From: Bacteroidota bacterium
Lineage (GTDB): Bacteria; Bacteroidota; Bacteroidia; B-17B0; Aurantibacillaceae
Length of the DNA stretch: 64,000 nt
Direction: 5' to 3'
NCBI GenBank assembly: GCA_016185125.1
Contig: JACPOC010000052.1
Coordinates: 41,872 to 105,871, forward strand
Positions 18,879 to 27,200 of this stretch are shown in pieces. Below the pieces are notes generated by a model. That model searched no databases. It saw only the letters and a program-made list of their open reading frames with translations, and had not been told where the DNA came from. The translations under genes and the position numbers were made by a program. Position 1 is the stretch's first letter; the number at the start of each line of letters is the position of its first letter.

Positions 18879-18894
18879 TTGGCACGAAATTTTT
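18879..18894 (+). promoter_or_regulatory. Sigma-54-like -24 element upstream of secreted DUF2541-like gene
   Basis: TTGGCACG (18879-18886) matches the -24 half of the RpoN consensus exactly, but the -12 half reads TTTT where TTGC is expected. It lies about 35 bp before the ATG at 18927. Half-site only, so weak. Confidence 0.3.
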
Positions 18895-18926
18895 AGTCAG
18901 TTTAACATAACCAATTAAAAAAAATT

Positions 18927-19337
18927 ATGAAAAAATTAATTATTGTTTTTATTACCTTGCTGTTTGCACAGGCAAATACCATTATGGCTCAGAAACCTGG
19001 CGTTGTGGTTAGTAAAAAAGAAGGGTGGCATAAAATAGGCGAAGTTAAAGCAAATTTTAAAATGGAGAAAGAATCCATTGTTGTTATTGGTGCCGATAAA
19101 TTCAAAGCTGTTAAATTAATGGTGAAAGAAGCTCCTATTAACATCTTGGCCATGCAAGTGTTTTATGAAGGCGGAACTTCTGATGAGATTAAAGTTGAGA
19201 ATGAGGTTAAAGCCGGAGAAACCACAAAGGACTTTAATGTAAAAGAAATAGCTATTAAAAAGGTTTCATTTACATACAAAACCCAACCTAACTCAAAACA
19301 TGATAGAGCGCATGTTGAACTCTGGGGATTGAAATAA
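18927..19337 (+). CDS. Secreted DUF2541-like protein
   Basis: A signal peptide (MKKLIIVFITLLFAQANTIMAQ) precedes about 114 mature residues: GWHKIGEVKANFKMEKESIV, GADKFKAVKLMVKEAPINIL, KAGETTKDFNVKEIAIKKVSF and a closing HVELWGLK. This pattern is reminiscent of DUF2541 and related small periplasmic beta proteins. Function unknown. It has its own upstream region with a TTGGCACG motif and a very strong terminator right after the stop, so it is a single-gene transcript. Confidence 0.75.
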   Translation: MKKLIIVFITLLFAQANTIMAQKPGVVVSKKEGWHKIGEVKANFKMEKESIVVIGADKFKAVKLMVKEAPINILAMQVFYEGGTSDEIKVENEVKAGETTKDFNVKEIAIKKVSFTYKTQPNSKHDRAHVELWGLK

Positions 19338-19348
19338 ATTTTAAAACC

Positions 19349-19387
19349 AAAAAAAAACCGGTTCAAAAGCGAACCGGTTTTTTTTTT
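19349..19387 (+). terminator. Strong rho-independent terminator
   Basis: Perfect stem AACCGGTTC / GAACCGGTT with long A and T tracts (loop aaaagc), 11 bp after the stop of the secreted protein gene. Confidence 0.9.
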
Positions 19388-19623
19388 GCCTTTTTAAGGT
19401 TTTGGGTGAATTGTGCCACACAATTATCAATGTTTTTTAAAATTTAAATTTTCATAATCTGTATTCCGGTCAAAATCTCTTCAATCACTAATTTGTGAGA
19501 TTTGATAATTATTCATCGCAAATATTAAGTCAAAATTGAAACTTTGAGCCTGCAAAATAATCTTTAACAATCTTTTGAGGAGTAAATTTAAACGCTTATT
19601 TATAAAATCATTATATTTATATC

Positions 19624-21075
19624 TTGGCCTCCTACTCCATAAGCAAATCTTCTTTCCTTAAATTTGAACAATGCTCTAAAGCGTTTTTTCTTTATAAAAA
19701 ACACCCTTATTTAAGAGATAAATTATCCATTGATAAAAGGCTAACGTTTAAACGCGGTAACGATGTTGGTTTTTTTGCGCAAAAGCTTTTCCCCGGAGGT
19801 ATTGATGTTTCGGTGGAAACAAAAAACGCAACTCAGGCCTATGAACTTACTCAAAAATTAATAGAAAGTAAACAAAGCGTTATTTACGAAGCCACTTTTA
19901 TTTTTAAGGAAGTGCTGATAATGGCGGATATTCTTCACTATGAAAACGGCCGTTATTTTGCGTACGAAGTAAAAAGTTCCATTAAAGTTTCTGAAGTTTA
20001 TTTGCGGGATGCCTGCCTTCAATACTACGTTTTAAAAAACAGTTTGCCGGGCTTTGAAGATCTTTTTTTAACCACCTTAAATGCCGATTACATTCTGGAA
20101 GGCGAGATTGACCCTAGAAAATTATTTAAAAAACGCAGTGTTAAAAAAGAGGCGGAAAAAAATTTCGGATATTTTGAGGATAAAATTAAAGATGCTTCAC
20201 TTCTTATAGAAATGAATGCTATCCCAAATATCAGTGTTGGCAAACATTGTTTTAAACCATACCCATGCGATTTTTTTGATACTTGCTGGAAAGATATTGC
20301 AAACGAAGAAAGCATTTTTAATCTTCCTTTTATTAATAAAGATAAACTGTTTGAATGGCACGAAGCAGGAATTAAAAACGTTTCTGAGATTAAAGATGAA
20401 TGGATAGAAAAGCCCGGCCATTTAAAAATAAAAAATTCTTTTGTCAATAAAAGTGCCATTATAAATCGTCAAAAAATTTCAGAGTTGCTGGCCACTTTGC
20501 AGGAACCTCTGGCAGCCGTTGATATGGAAATTTGGTCGGCGGCCATACCCCAATTAGCCGGAACAAAACCCTTTCAACAAATTCCTTTTCTATTTTGCGT
20601 AAGCGATGGCTATAAGGAAAATTATTTTTTATCAGAACATTTTACCGATGAACGCGAAAAATTTGCACAAGAACTTATTGCGCAAACAGAAAAATACAAC
20701 ACCTTATTGGTGTACGATAAAACAATGGAAGAGTTGGCTATTAATGGCTTAAAATCTTATTGTTCAGAGTATGCTCTGGAACTGGAAAAGGTAAAAGAAA
20801 AGCTTGTAGACGTATTTGATATTTTTAGGGATTTGCATTACTATGATCCAAAATTCAAAAATAATTTTTCTCTTAAAACGCTAAGCGAGGTTTTTAACAC
20901 AGGGGTTACCTATTCTGATATTCAATCCGGACTAGAAGCTATGAATCAATTTGAAGTACTGCGAAATGAACCAGAGGGAATTGAGAAGCAGAGGTTGCGG
21001 CAAAATTTAATTGATTATTGTATGAATGACGCCACAGCCACTCTAAAACTTGTAGAATATCTTAAAAAACTTTAA
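19624..21075 (+). CDS. DUF2779 protein: Cas4/RecB-like nuclease with RNase H-like C-terminal domain
   Basis: A 483-aa protein from a TTG start. The N-terminal half is PD-(D/E)XK-like: YSISKSSFLKFEQCSKAFFL, MADILHYENGRYFAYEVKSS (D...E-x-K core at about residue 100-117) and a C-terminal cysteine cluster CFKPYPCDFFDTCW that with the early Cys could hold an Fe-S cluster as in Cas4/AddB. The second half (from about residue 295) is the DUF2779 domain, AAVDMEIWSAAIPQLAGTKP, related to DnaQ-like exonucleases, with a late YCMNDATATLKLVEYL carrying the final acidic residue. A DNA repair or defence role is inferred; no partner genes are nearby. Confidence 0.8.
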   Translation: MASYSISKSSFLKFEQCSKAFFLYKKHPYLRDKLSIDKRLTFKRGNDVGFFAQKLFPGGIDVSVETKNATQAYELTQKLIESKQSVIYEATFIFKEVLIMADILHYENGRYFAYEVKSSIKVSEVYLRDACLQYYVLKNSLPGFEDLFLTTLNADYILEGEIDPRKLFKKRSVKKEAEKNFGYFEDKIKDASLLIEMNAIPNISVGKHCFKPYPCDFFDTCWKDIANEESIFNLPFINKDKLFEWHEAGIKNVSEIKDEWIEKPGHLKIKNSFVNKSAIINRQKISELLATLQEPLAAVDMEIWSAAIPQLAGTKPFQQIPFLFCVSDGYKENYFLSEHFTDEREKFAQELIAQTEKYNTLLVYDKTMEELAINGLKSYCSEYALELEKVKEKLVDVFDIFRDLHYYDPKFKNNFSLKTLSEVFNTGVTYSDIQSGLEAMNQFEVLRNEPEGIEKQRLRQNLIDYCMNDATATLKLVEYLKKL

Positions 21076-21078
21076 ACT

Positions 21079-21111
21079 AAAAACCCCCAACCAAACGCTG
21101 AGGGCTTTTAA
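21079..21111. terminator. Weak bidirectional terminator
   Basis: AAAAACCCCC / GAGGGCTTTT imperfect inverted repeat between convergent genes, with one mismatch in the stem. Confidence 0.4.
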
Positions 21112-21129
21112 TTTCTATAACACTAAAAA

Positions 21130-21402
21130 TTAGTGTTTTTTTCCACCTTTTGAGTGAGAAGCTATTGAATCAGCTACACGAGCAGAATCAGCAGCATGGG
21201 CAGCAGCAGCAGCAGTTGCTTCAGCAGCATGAGCGGCTTCAGCTTCAGCAGCAGCAATTGAATCTTGCTTAGTTTTTTCTACAGCAGCAATTGAATCCGC
21301 TTTTTCTTTTTCGCGTTTTTCAATTTCTTCTTTTGATGGACCACAAGCTACAAAACCAGCAGTTAAAGCTGCAATAGCTACAATTGATAATACTTTTTTC
21401 AT
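21130..21402 (-). CDS. Small alanine-rich coiled lipoprotein, 90 aa
   Basis: The N-terminus MKKVLSIVAIAALTAGFVACGPSKEEIEK is a lipoprotein signal with lipobox Cys at residue 20. The rest is an Ala/Glu/Lys-rich predicted helix with a repeated DSIAA motif (KADSIAAVEKTKQDSIAAAE) and a basic, His-containing tail (SHSKGGKKH). Such proteins are frequent in Bacteroidota and resemble Lpp-like helical lipoproteins in layout only. The codon repeats (gca, cag runs) make it a low-complexity gene. Confidence 0.75.
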   Translation of the reverse strand: MKKVLSIVAIAALTAGFVACGPSKEEIEKREKEKADSIAAVEKTKQDSIAAAEAEAAHAAEATAAAAAHAADSARVADSIASHSKGGKKH

Positions 21403-21556
21403 TTGTTGTCTTTTTTTATTAGGGTTAAATTCAGGCGCAAAAATAGGGGTTTTTCTTACACATTTACAAAAATTGTGAAAAAAAACAATAATTTTTCAAC
21501 AATTCACTCATAACTTCCCTCTCGGCTCGTTATAAACTTTAAATTTAACCCTGATT

Positions 21557-22591
21557 ATGTACAAATTTCTTAAGCTTCTGCTCTTTAGGTTCAACCCTGA
21601 GAAAGCGCATCATTTAACCCTATCTTTGTTAAAATCTGTTAATTTTTTACCCGGGGGCAAATTTCTCCTAAATCAACTTTATGGGAATAACCATCCAAAG
21701 CTTGTAAGAACCGTATTTGGCCTCCATTTTAAAAACCCCGTAGGTTTAGCTGCCGGACTAGATAAGGATGCCATTGCATTTGAAGAATTGGGATCATTAG
21801 GTTTTGGTTTTATCGAAGTGGGAACAGTTACACCAAAACCTCAATTGGGTAATGAAAAACCGCGGTTATTTCGATTAATAAAAGAGGAAGCAATTATTAA
21901 CCGCATGGGCTTTAATAATAAAGGGGCAGAATCTGCAGCGCAACATTTAAAAAAACGGAAAAATAAAACACTGATCATTGGTGGAAACATCGGAAAAAAC
22001 AAACTTACACCCAATGAAAACGCAACCCAGGATTATATCAATGGTTTTAATACACTTTTTGATCATGTAGATTATTTTGTGGTCAATGTATCTTCGCCCA
22101 ACACGCCCAATCTGCGCGATTTACAGGAAAAAGAACCCTTAACTAAACTGCTGAATACGTTACAAGATTTAAATAAAACAAAATCTGTAAAAAAACCCAT
22201 CCTTCTAAAAATTGCTCCTGATCTTACCAATAGCCAATTGGACGATATTATTGAAATTATAAACACTACTCAAATTGCAGGAGTTATTGCTACCAACACA
22301 ACTATTTTGCGGGAAGGGTTAAGTGTGTCAAAAGATGCTCTCGAAAAAATCGGCGCGGGAGGATTAAGCGGTAAACCTTTAGCGCAAAGAAGTACAGAGG
22401 TGATAAAGTATTTAAAACAAAAATCAGGCAATGCTTTTCCCATAATTGGAGTGGGAGGAATTCACTCGGCTAAAGATGCATTGGAGAAATTGGACGCAGG
22501 CGCCGACCTGATACAACTTTATACAGGTTTTATTTATAAAGGTCCGAAATTAATTAAAGAAATTAATGATGCTTTGCTTGCTGTAAAATAA
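21557..22591 (+). CDS. pyrD: Quinone-dependent dihydroorotate dehydrogenase (class 2)
   Basis: Fourth step of pyrimidine synthesis: dihydroorotate to orotate with electrons to quinone. The N-terminal amphipathic helix ([20 protein letters not shown]) marks the membrane-associated class 2. FMN/substrate motifs: [44 protein letters not shown] with the catalytic Ser, [11 protein letters not shown] and [20 protein letters not shown]. 344 aa is standard. Stands alone between divergent lipoprotein and the HMG-CoA-lyase-like gene 54 bp downstream. Confidence 0.96.
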   Translation: MYKFLKLLLFRFNPEKAHHLTLSLLKSVNFLPGGKFLLNQLYGNNHPKLVRTVFGLHFKNPVGLAAGLDKDAIAFEELGSLGFGFIEVGTVTPKPQLGNEKPRLFRLIKEEAIINRMGFNNKGAESAAQHLKKRKNKTLIIGGNIGKNKLTPNENATQDYINGFNTLFDHVDYFVVNVSSPNTPNLRDLQEKEPLTKLLNTLQDLNKTKSVKKPILLKIAPDLTNSQLDDIIEIINTTQIAGVIATNTTILREGLSVSKDALEKIGAGGLSGKPLAQRSTEVIKYLKQKSGNAFPIIGVGGIHSAKDALEKLDAGADLIQLYTGFIYKGPKLIKEINDALLAVK

Positions 22592-22627
22592 GAAATAAGT
22601 TTATAAATATTCAGTAGCTTTTAATAC

Positions 22628-22635
22628 TAAATTTG
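22628..22635 (+). promoter_or_regulatory. Bacteroidota -7 element before HMG-CoA-lyase-like gene
   Basis: TAAATTTG matches TAnnTTTG exactly and lies 10 bp before the ATG at 22646; no good -33 TTG was found. Confidence 0.4.
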
Positions 22636-22645
22636 TTTATACTAT

Positions 22646-23503
22646 ATGATTAGAATTACAGAATGTCCGCGCGATGCCATGCAAGGTATTAAAAAACAAA
22701 TACCAACCGAATTAAAAGCGGGCTATATTAACCAGCTTCTTAAAGTGGGTTTTGATACAATTGATTTTGGAAGTTTTGTATCACCCAAAACTATTCCTCA
22801 GATGCAGGATACAGCGCAGGTATTAAAGCTTCTTGATTTGTCAAAAACAGGTTCTAAATTACTGGCCATAGTAGCTAATCTACGGGGCGCTCAGGACGCT
22901 TGTGCTTTTGATGAGATTGCTTATTTGGGGTTTCCATTTTCAATTTCAGAAACTTTTCAGAAAAAAAATGCTAATTCAACAATTGAAGAATCTCTTAAGC
23001 GTGTAGAAGAAATACAGGCACTTTGCATTAAGCATAATAAAAAACTAGTGGTATATATTTCCATGGCATTCGGCAATCCATACAATGATGCCTGGAGCTC
23101 TGAACTTGTAATTGGCTGGTGCCGGAAATTACGTCAGCTGGGCATCAGCTATATGCCTCTTGCCGATACCATTGGCTGTTCTACCCCCGAAAATATTACT
23201 GAACTTTTTACCGAATTAATTCCCGAATTAAGCTCAGTTCAATTTGGTGCTCACCTTCATTCAACCAAAGAAACTACTTATCAAAAAATTGAAGCGGCGT
23301 ACGAAAGCGGTTGCCGGCATTTTGATGTGGCTATTCATGGATTTGGAGGTTGCCCCATGGCAAAAGACGAACTTACCGGAAATTTGGCTACCGAAGACCT
23401 CGAATCATTCGCCAAAAAAAATAACATTCCGCTTAATTTAAAAGAATCTGAATTAATTAAATGCTACGAAAGCAGCTGGAAGATTTTTAATAATTATCAT
23501 TAA
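22646..23503 (+). CDS. Hydroxymethylglutaryl-CoA lyase-like enzyme
   Basis: A 285-aa HMGL-like TIM-barrel aldolase: ITECPRDAMQGIKKQIPTEL (metal Asp and catalytic Arg), GFDTIDFGSFVSPKTIPQM, ADTIGCSTPENI, AHLHSTKE (metal His-x-His) and the diagnostic GFGGCPMAKDELTGNLATED with the flexible-loop Cys. It would cleave HMG-CoA to acetoacetate and acetyl-CoA in leucine breakdown; the acyl-CoA carboxylase subunit at 34.9 kb may serve related branched-chain or propionyl metabolism. Length is typical. Confidence 0.92.
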   Translation: MIRITECPRDAMQGIKKQIPTELKAGYINQLLKVGFDTIDFGSFVSPKTIPQMQDTAQVLKLLDLSKTGSKLLAIVANLRGAQDACAFDEIAYLGFPFSISETFQKKNANSTIEESLKRVEEIQALCIKHNKKLVVYISMAFGNPYNDAWSSELVIGWCRKLRQLGISYMPLADTIGCSTPENITELFTELIPELSSVQFGAHLHSTKETTYQKIEAAYESGCRHFDVAIHGFGGCPMAKDELTGNLATEDLESFAKKNNIPLNLKESELIKCYESSWKIFNNYH

Positions 23504-23576
23504 TTTTTTCTCAACAAGCATTAATTTATGTCAAGTTTTTTAGGGTAAATATTTACTCAAAATACAACTATGCCCC

Positions 23577-23593
23577 TTGGTATAAATATTGCT
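23577..23593 (+). promoter_or_regulatory. Candidate sigma-54 promoter
   Basis: TTGGTATAAATATTGCT has GG and GC exactly 10 bp apart and matches the -24/-12 RpoN pattern at TTGG...TTGCT. It lies about 92 bp before the small basic protein gene at 23685. Confidence 0.4.
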
Positions 23594-23684
23594 AAAATTA
23601 GTTTAAAGTGGTACTTGTTATTACATAAAAGGTTATACATTATTGCTTATCCAAAAAACAAACAAAACATTAAAAATCAGTTAT

Positions 23685-23849
23685 ATGAAAACTACAGGAA
23701 ATAACACCAGCAAAGCTAATAAACCGGGGAATTCCAAAAAAAATCGTCCTGAAATAAGAGATGACATGGATAGCCGTCAGAGTAAAGAAGAAGGATACAA
23801 GGGAGATAAAAGTAAAAAAGGAGATAAAAAGAAAAAAGAAAAAAAATAA
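23685..23849 (+). CDS. Small lysine-rich, probably disordered protein, 54 aa
   Basis: The ORF-track start at 23643 adds 14 residues; the Met at residue 15 (MKTTGNNTSKANKPGNSKKN) looks like the real start. The product has almost no hydrophobic residues and ends GDKSKKGDKKKKEKK, so it is likely disordered and nucleic-acid binding or stress related by composition only. It precedes the FMN reductase gene by 15 bp and follows a candidate sigma-54 promoter. Confidence 0.55.
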   Translation: MKTTGNNTSKANKPGNSKKNRPEIRDDMDSRQSKEEGYKGDKSKKGDKKKKEKK

Positions 23850-23864
23850 TACCGTACATTTTTT

Positions 23865-24419
23865 ATGAAGATAGCTATCGTAATTGGAAGCACGCGCCCA
23901 AATCGTAAAGGTGAAGAAGTAGCGCAATGGGTATTTCAGCACGCTAAAAAAAGAAGTGAGGCAGAGTTTGAAATAGTAGATATTAAAGAGTTTTCTTTAC
24001 CTCTGTTGGATGAACCTGAATTACCGGCCACCGGAAAATATTCTAAACAACATACTAAAGATTGGTCTGCAAAAATCAATTCTTTTGATGCTTATATTTT
24101 TGTTACGCCTGAATATAACCACAGTACTTCAGGTGCCTTAAAAAACGCAATTGACTTTTTATATAACGAGTGGGTAAATAAGAGTGCAGGATTTGTGGGA
24201 TATGGCGCAGAAGGTGCCTCCAGGGCAATAGAGCATTTACGACAAATTATGGCTACGCTTCAGGTTGCCGATGTACGCGCCCAGGTTTCATTGTCTCTGC
24301 AAAAAGATTTTGAAAATAATAAAATTAAAACTTCCAATCATCACGAGAAATCTTTAAACCAATTAATTGATCAGTTGATTGCATGGGGAAGCGCACTAAA
24401 AACGTTACATACAAAATAA
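23865..24419 (+). CDS. NAD(P)H-dependent FMN reductase-like flavoprotein
   Basis: A 184-aa flavodoxin-fold reductase: IVIGSTRPNRKGEEVAQWVF (FMN phosphate loop), SLPLLDEPELP, FVTPEYNHSTSGALKNAIDF (the family's PEYN motif) and GYGAEGASRAIEHLRQIM. Such enzymes reduce FMN, quinones or azo dyes with NAD(P)H. Fifteen bp after the Lys-rich gene; 12 bp from the convergent ribD. Confidence 0.9.
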   Translation: MKIAIVIGSTRPNRKGEEVAQWVFQHAKKRSEAEFEIVDIKEFSLPLLDEPELPATGKYSKQHTKDWSAKINSFDAYIFVTPEYNHSTSGALKNAIDFLYNEWVNKSAGFVGYGAEGASRAIEHLRQIMATLQVADVRAQVSLSLQKDFENNKIKTSNHHEKSLNQLIDQLIAWGSALKTLHTK

Positions 24420-24431
24420 TTTTTTTGTATC

Positions 24432-25421
24432 TTATTTGTGATTTCCGGCATTTGGTGCTTGTATGCCTGATCCAAAATGTAGTTCATAATTTTTAAACAC
24501 TCTAAGTTCATCATATAAACCCTGAAGTATAAAATCATTTAAAAGCCTTGCCCCTCCTTCCACTATAACACTTACAATATTCATTTCGTACAGCTTTTCT
24601 GAAATTTGAACTAACACATTTTTCGAAAAATCAATACGGATAAAATGCAAATGCTCCTTTACTTCTGATTTTTGTTCATTAAAAATGATTGTCTTGGCCT
24701 CGCTATTATAAATATTAAAAGTAAGGGGTACTTCCAGAATTCTATCAATAAAAATTCTTATCGGATTATTTCCTTTTACCAATCGGGTGGTTAAGCGCGG
24801 GTTATCGTGAAGTACCGTGTTTTTACCAACCATAATTGCCATTTCCTCCGAACGCATTTTATGAACTGCCAATAAATGATCAGAAGTACTGATCATATTT
24901 TCTTCGCGATTTTCGGGTACAGGCCATCTGCTGATAAAACCATCCGCCGTTTGCGCCCATTTTAAAATATAATAGGGTCGCTTTTTTTGATGATATGTAA
25001 AAAAACGTTTATTCAATTCTGCTCCCTGCTCTCCCAAAACATCTTTTACAACTTCAGTTCCGGCAGCACGTAATTTTTCTATTCCTTTCCCGGCAACTAA
25101 GGGATTAGGATCTGTATTGCAAATCACTACCTTTTTAAATCCTTTTTCAATGATAAGATCTGTACAAGGCGGAGTTTTTCCAAAGTGAGTACAAGGTTCA
25201 AGAGTAACATACAAAATGCAGTCAGCGGGATTAATTTCGGGGTTAAGTGCGTTAATGGCGTTTACCTCGGCGTGTGCTTGGCCGAATTGTTGATGATATC
25301 CTGAAGAAACTACTTCTCCATTTTTAACGATTACGCAACCCACCATTGGATTGGGGGAAACATTTCCAATTCCTTTATTAGCAAGGTTAATAGCCCGCAT
25401 CATATAAAACTCCTGATCCAT
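24432..25421 (-). CDS. ribD: Bifunctional riboflavin biosynthesis protein RibD
   Basis: N-terminal deaminase (1-145): HAEVNAINAL and TLEPCTHFGKTPPCTDLI give the zinc ligands His/Cys/Cys, and GCVIVKNGEVVSSGYH the substrate pocket. C-terminal reductase (150-329): KWAQTADGFISRWP, ISTSDHLLAVHKMRSEEMAI, DNPRLTTR and EGGARLLNDFI. It converts the GTP-cyclohydrolase product through two steps toward 5-amino-6-ribitylamino-uracil phosphate. Slightly shorter than E. coli RibD (367). Monocistronic and tail-to-tail with the FMN reductase gene. Confidence 0.94.
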   Translation of the reverse strand: MDQEFYMMRAINLANKGIGNVSPNPMVGCVIVKNGEVVSSGYHQQFGQAHAEVNAINALNPEINPADCILYVTLEPCTHFGKTPPCTDLIIEKGFKKVVICNTDPNPLVAGKGIEKLRAAGTEVVKDVLGEQGAELNKRFFTYHQKKRPYYILKWAQTADGFISRWPVPENREENMISTSDHLLAVHKMRSEEMAIMVGKNTVLHDNPRLTTRLVKGNNPIRIFIDRILEVPLTFNIYNSEAKTIIFNEQKSEVKEHLHFIRIDFSKNVLVQISEKLYEMNIVSVIVEGGARLLNDFILQGLYDELRVFKNYELHFGSGIQAPNAGNHK

Positions 25422-25564
25422 GTCTTGCTTGAATTTACTGAAATTCCCGCAAATTTAAAAATGTTTCTCCTCTTGCGCCGTTATTTTTGAAAAGTGATTT
25501 TTTTTTTCGATGTTTGTTAATATGTTATTCCGTAAAGAAATGAATTAAATATATTTTTAAGACG

Positions 25565-25830
25565 ATGGAAAAAATTGATTGGATTGTTGGATGCCATGCG
25601 AGTTATTTGTACGCCAATCCTAAAGTACGATTAATCTCATCGGACAAATCAGGGACTCTCGCAGTATTAAACGACCCTGTTCCTGTGGTTACTTTGAATC
25701 TAAGTATTCAATTAGTCCTGAAAAAGGTAGCCTTCGAAAACTTAAAGGTGTGGATGAAGCATATGCCTTTGTGGAATTTTGGGATGTAAAAGACTCTTTA
25801 AATGAAACCGATTTTTCATTATCTTTATAG
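25565..25830 (+). pseudogene. Possible frameshifted small gene remnant
   Basis: Frame one (25565-25789) encodes MEKIDWIVGCHASYLYANPK. A second frame, without its own ATG, gives DSRSIKRPCSCGYFESKYSI through VDEAYAFVEFWDVKDSL and stops at 25830. Neither is convincing alone. The two overlap at about 25624-25789, and the second frame looks more protein-like, so a decayed or indel-affected gene is possible. It also lies in the upstream region of ffh, whose TATCTTTA -7-like box (25819-25826) is at its end. Confidence 0.3.
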
Positions 25831-25847
25831 CTCAATTTTTTGTACCC

Positions 25848-27191
25848 ATGTTTGATAATTTACAGGATAAACTCGACCGCGCTCTTAAAACATTAAAAGG
25901 GCAAGGAAAAATTACAGAAATTAACGTTGCCGAAACTTTAAAAGAAGTTCGTAAAGCATTATTGGACGCTGACGTTAACTATAAAGTTGCTAAAACTTTT
26001 ACCGATACCGTTAAAGAAAAAGCACTCGGCCAAAACGTACTTACGGTTGTTTCTCCGGGTCAGTTATTAGTTAAGATAACGCACGATGAACTTGCTCAGT
26101 TAATGGGCGGAACCAAAGAAGATATTTATCTGGGAGGAAACCCAACCATTATTTTAATGAGTGGTTTGCAAGGTTCAGGTAAAACAACTTTTACCGGAAA
26201 ACTTGCCAATTATTTAAAAACTAAAAAGGGAAAAAATCCTTTAATGGTAGCTTGCGACGTGTATCGTCCTGCGGCTATCGATCAACTGCATGTTTTAGGC
26301 CAGCAAATTGGCATTGAAGTATTCAGTAATAAAGAAGAAAAAAATCCTATTAAAATTGCTCAAGCCGCTATTAAACAGGCAAAAGAAAATGGTAACAGTG
26401 TTGTTTTAATTGATACCGCCGGACGCTTAGCTGTGGATGAGGTAATGATGAAGGAAATTGCTGATTTAAAAACAGCAGTGCAACCCAATGAAATACTTTT
26501 TGTGGTGGATAGTATGACGGGGCAGGATGCCGTAAACACCGCAAAAGCCTTTAACGACCGCTTAAATTTTGATGGGGTTATTCTTACCAAATTGGATGGA
26601 GACACCCGTGGCGGTGCCGCTCTTTCAATTAAAAGTGTTGTAAATAAACCTATCAAATTTATTGGTACCGGCGAAAAAATGGAAGCGCTTGATGTTTTCT
26701 ATCCCGAAAGGATGGCCGACAGAATTTTAGGAATGGGGGATGTTGTTACTTTAGTAGAACGCGCGCAGGAACAGTTTGATGAAGAAGAAGCAAGGAAATT
26801 AAGCAAGAAAATAGCAAATAATAAATTTGATTTTAATGACTTTCTGAATCAGTTACAGCAAATTAAAAAAATGGGTAATGTTAAAGATCTGGTGGGAATG
26901 ATACCGGGTGTTGGCAAGGCTGTAAAAGATATGGACATTGATGAAAACGCCTTTAAAGGTATTGAAGCCATTATTTTTAGCATGACTCCCGACGAGCGCG
27001 GCAAACCTGAACTTATTAATGGATCGCGCAGACAACGAATTGCAAAAGGCAGCGGACAAGGAGTGCAGGAAGTAAACAAATTGTTAAAGCAATTTGAAGA
27101 CACGCGTAAAATGATGCGTATGATGAACGATAAAAATGCAATGGCTAAATTAATGCGCAACATGCCAAAAGGCATGATGGGGCCTAAGTAG
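25848..27191 (+). CDS. ffh: Signal recognition particle protein Ffh (SRP54)
   Basis: A 447-aa SRP GTPase. N domain (1-95), G domain with MSGLQGSGKTTFTGKLANYL (G1), DTAGRLAVDE (G3), TKLDGDTRGGAALS (G4), and a methionine-rich M domain at the C-terminus (RKMMRMMNDKNAMAKLMRNM) that binds signal sequences and 4.5S RNA. The Arg/Met-rich SRRQRIAKGSG segment is the RNA-binding motif. It targets nascent membrane and secretory proteins. No 4.5S RNA gene was seen in the window. Confidence 0.97.
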   Translation: MFDNLQDKLDRALKTLKGQGKITEINVAETLKEVRKALLDADVNYKVAKTFTDTVKEKALGQNVLTVVSPGQLLVKITHDELAQLMGGTKEDIYLGGNPTIILMSGLQGSGKTTFTGKLANYLKTKKGKNPLMVACDVYRPAAIDQLHVLGQQIGIEVFSNKEEKNPIKIAQAAIKQAKENGNSVVLIDTAGRLAVDEVMMKEIADLKTAVQPNEILFVVDSMTGQDAVNTAKAFNDRLNFDGVILTKLDGDTRGGAALSIKSVVNKPIKFIGTGEKMEALDVFYPERMADRILGMGDVVTLVERAQEQFDEEEARKLSKKIANNKFDFNDFLNQLQQIKKMGNVKDLVGMIPGVGKAVKDMDIDENAFKGIEAIIFSMTPDERGKPELINGSRRQRIAKGSGQGVQEVNKLLKQFEDTRKMMRMMNDKNAMAKLMRNMPKGMMGPK

Positions 27192-27200
27192 CAGTACAAA

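Noticed and set aside
19388-19623. Small gene in the 236-bp gap before the DUF2779 gene
   Set aside because: No frame with plausible start and protein-like composition; AT-rich leader only.
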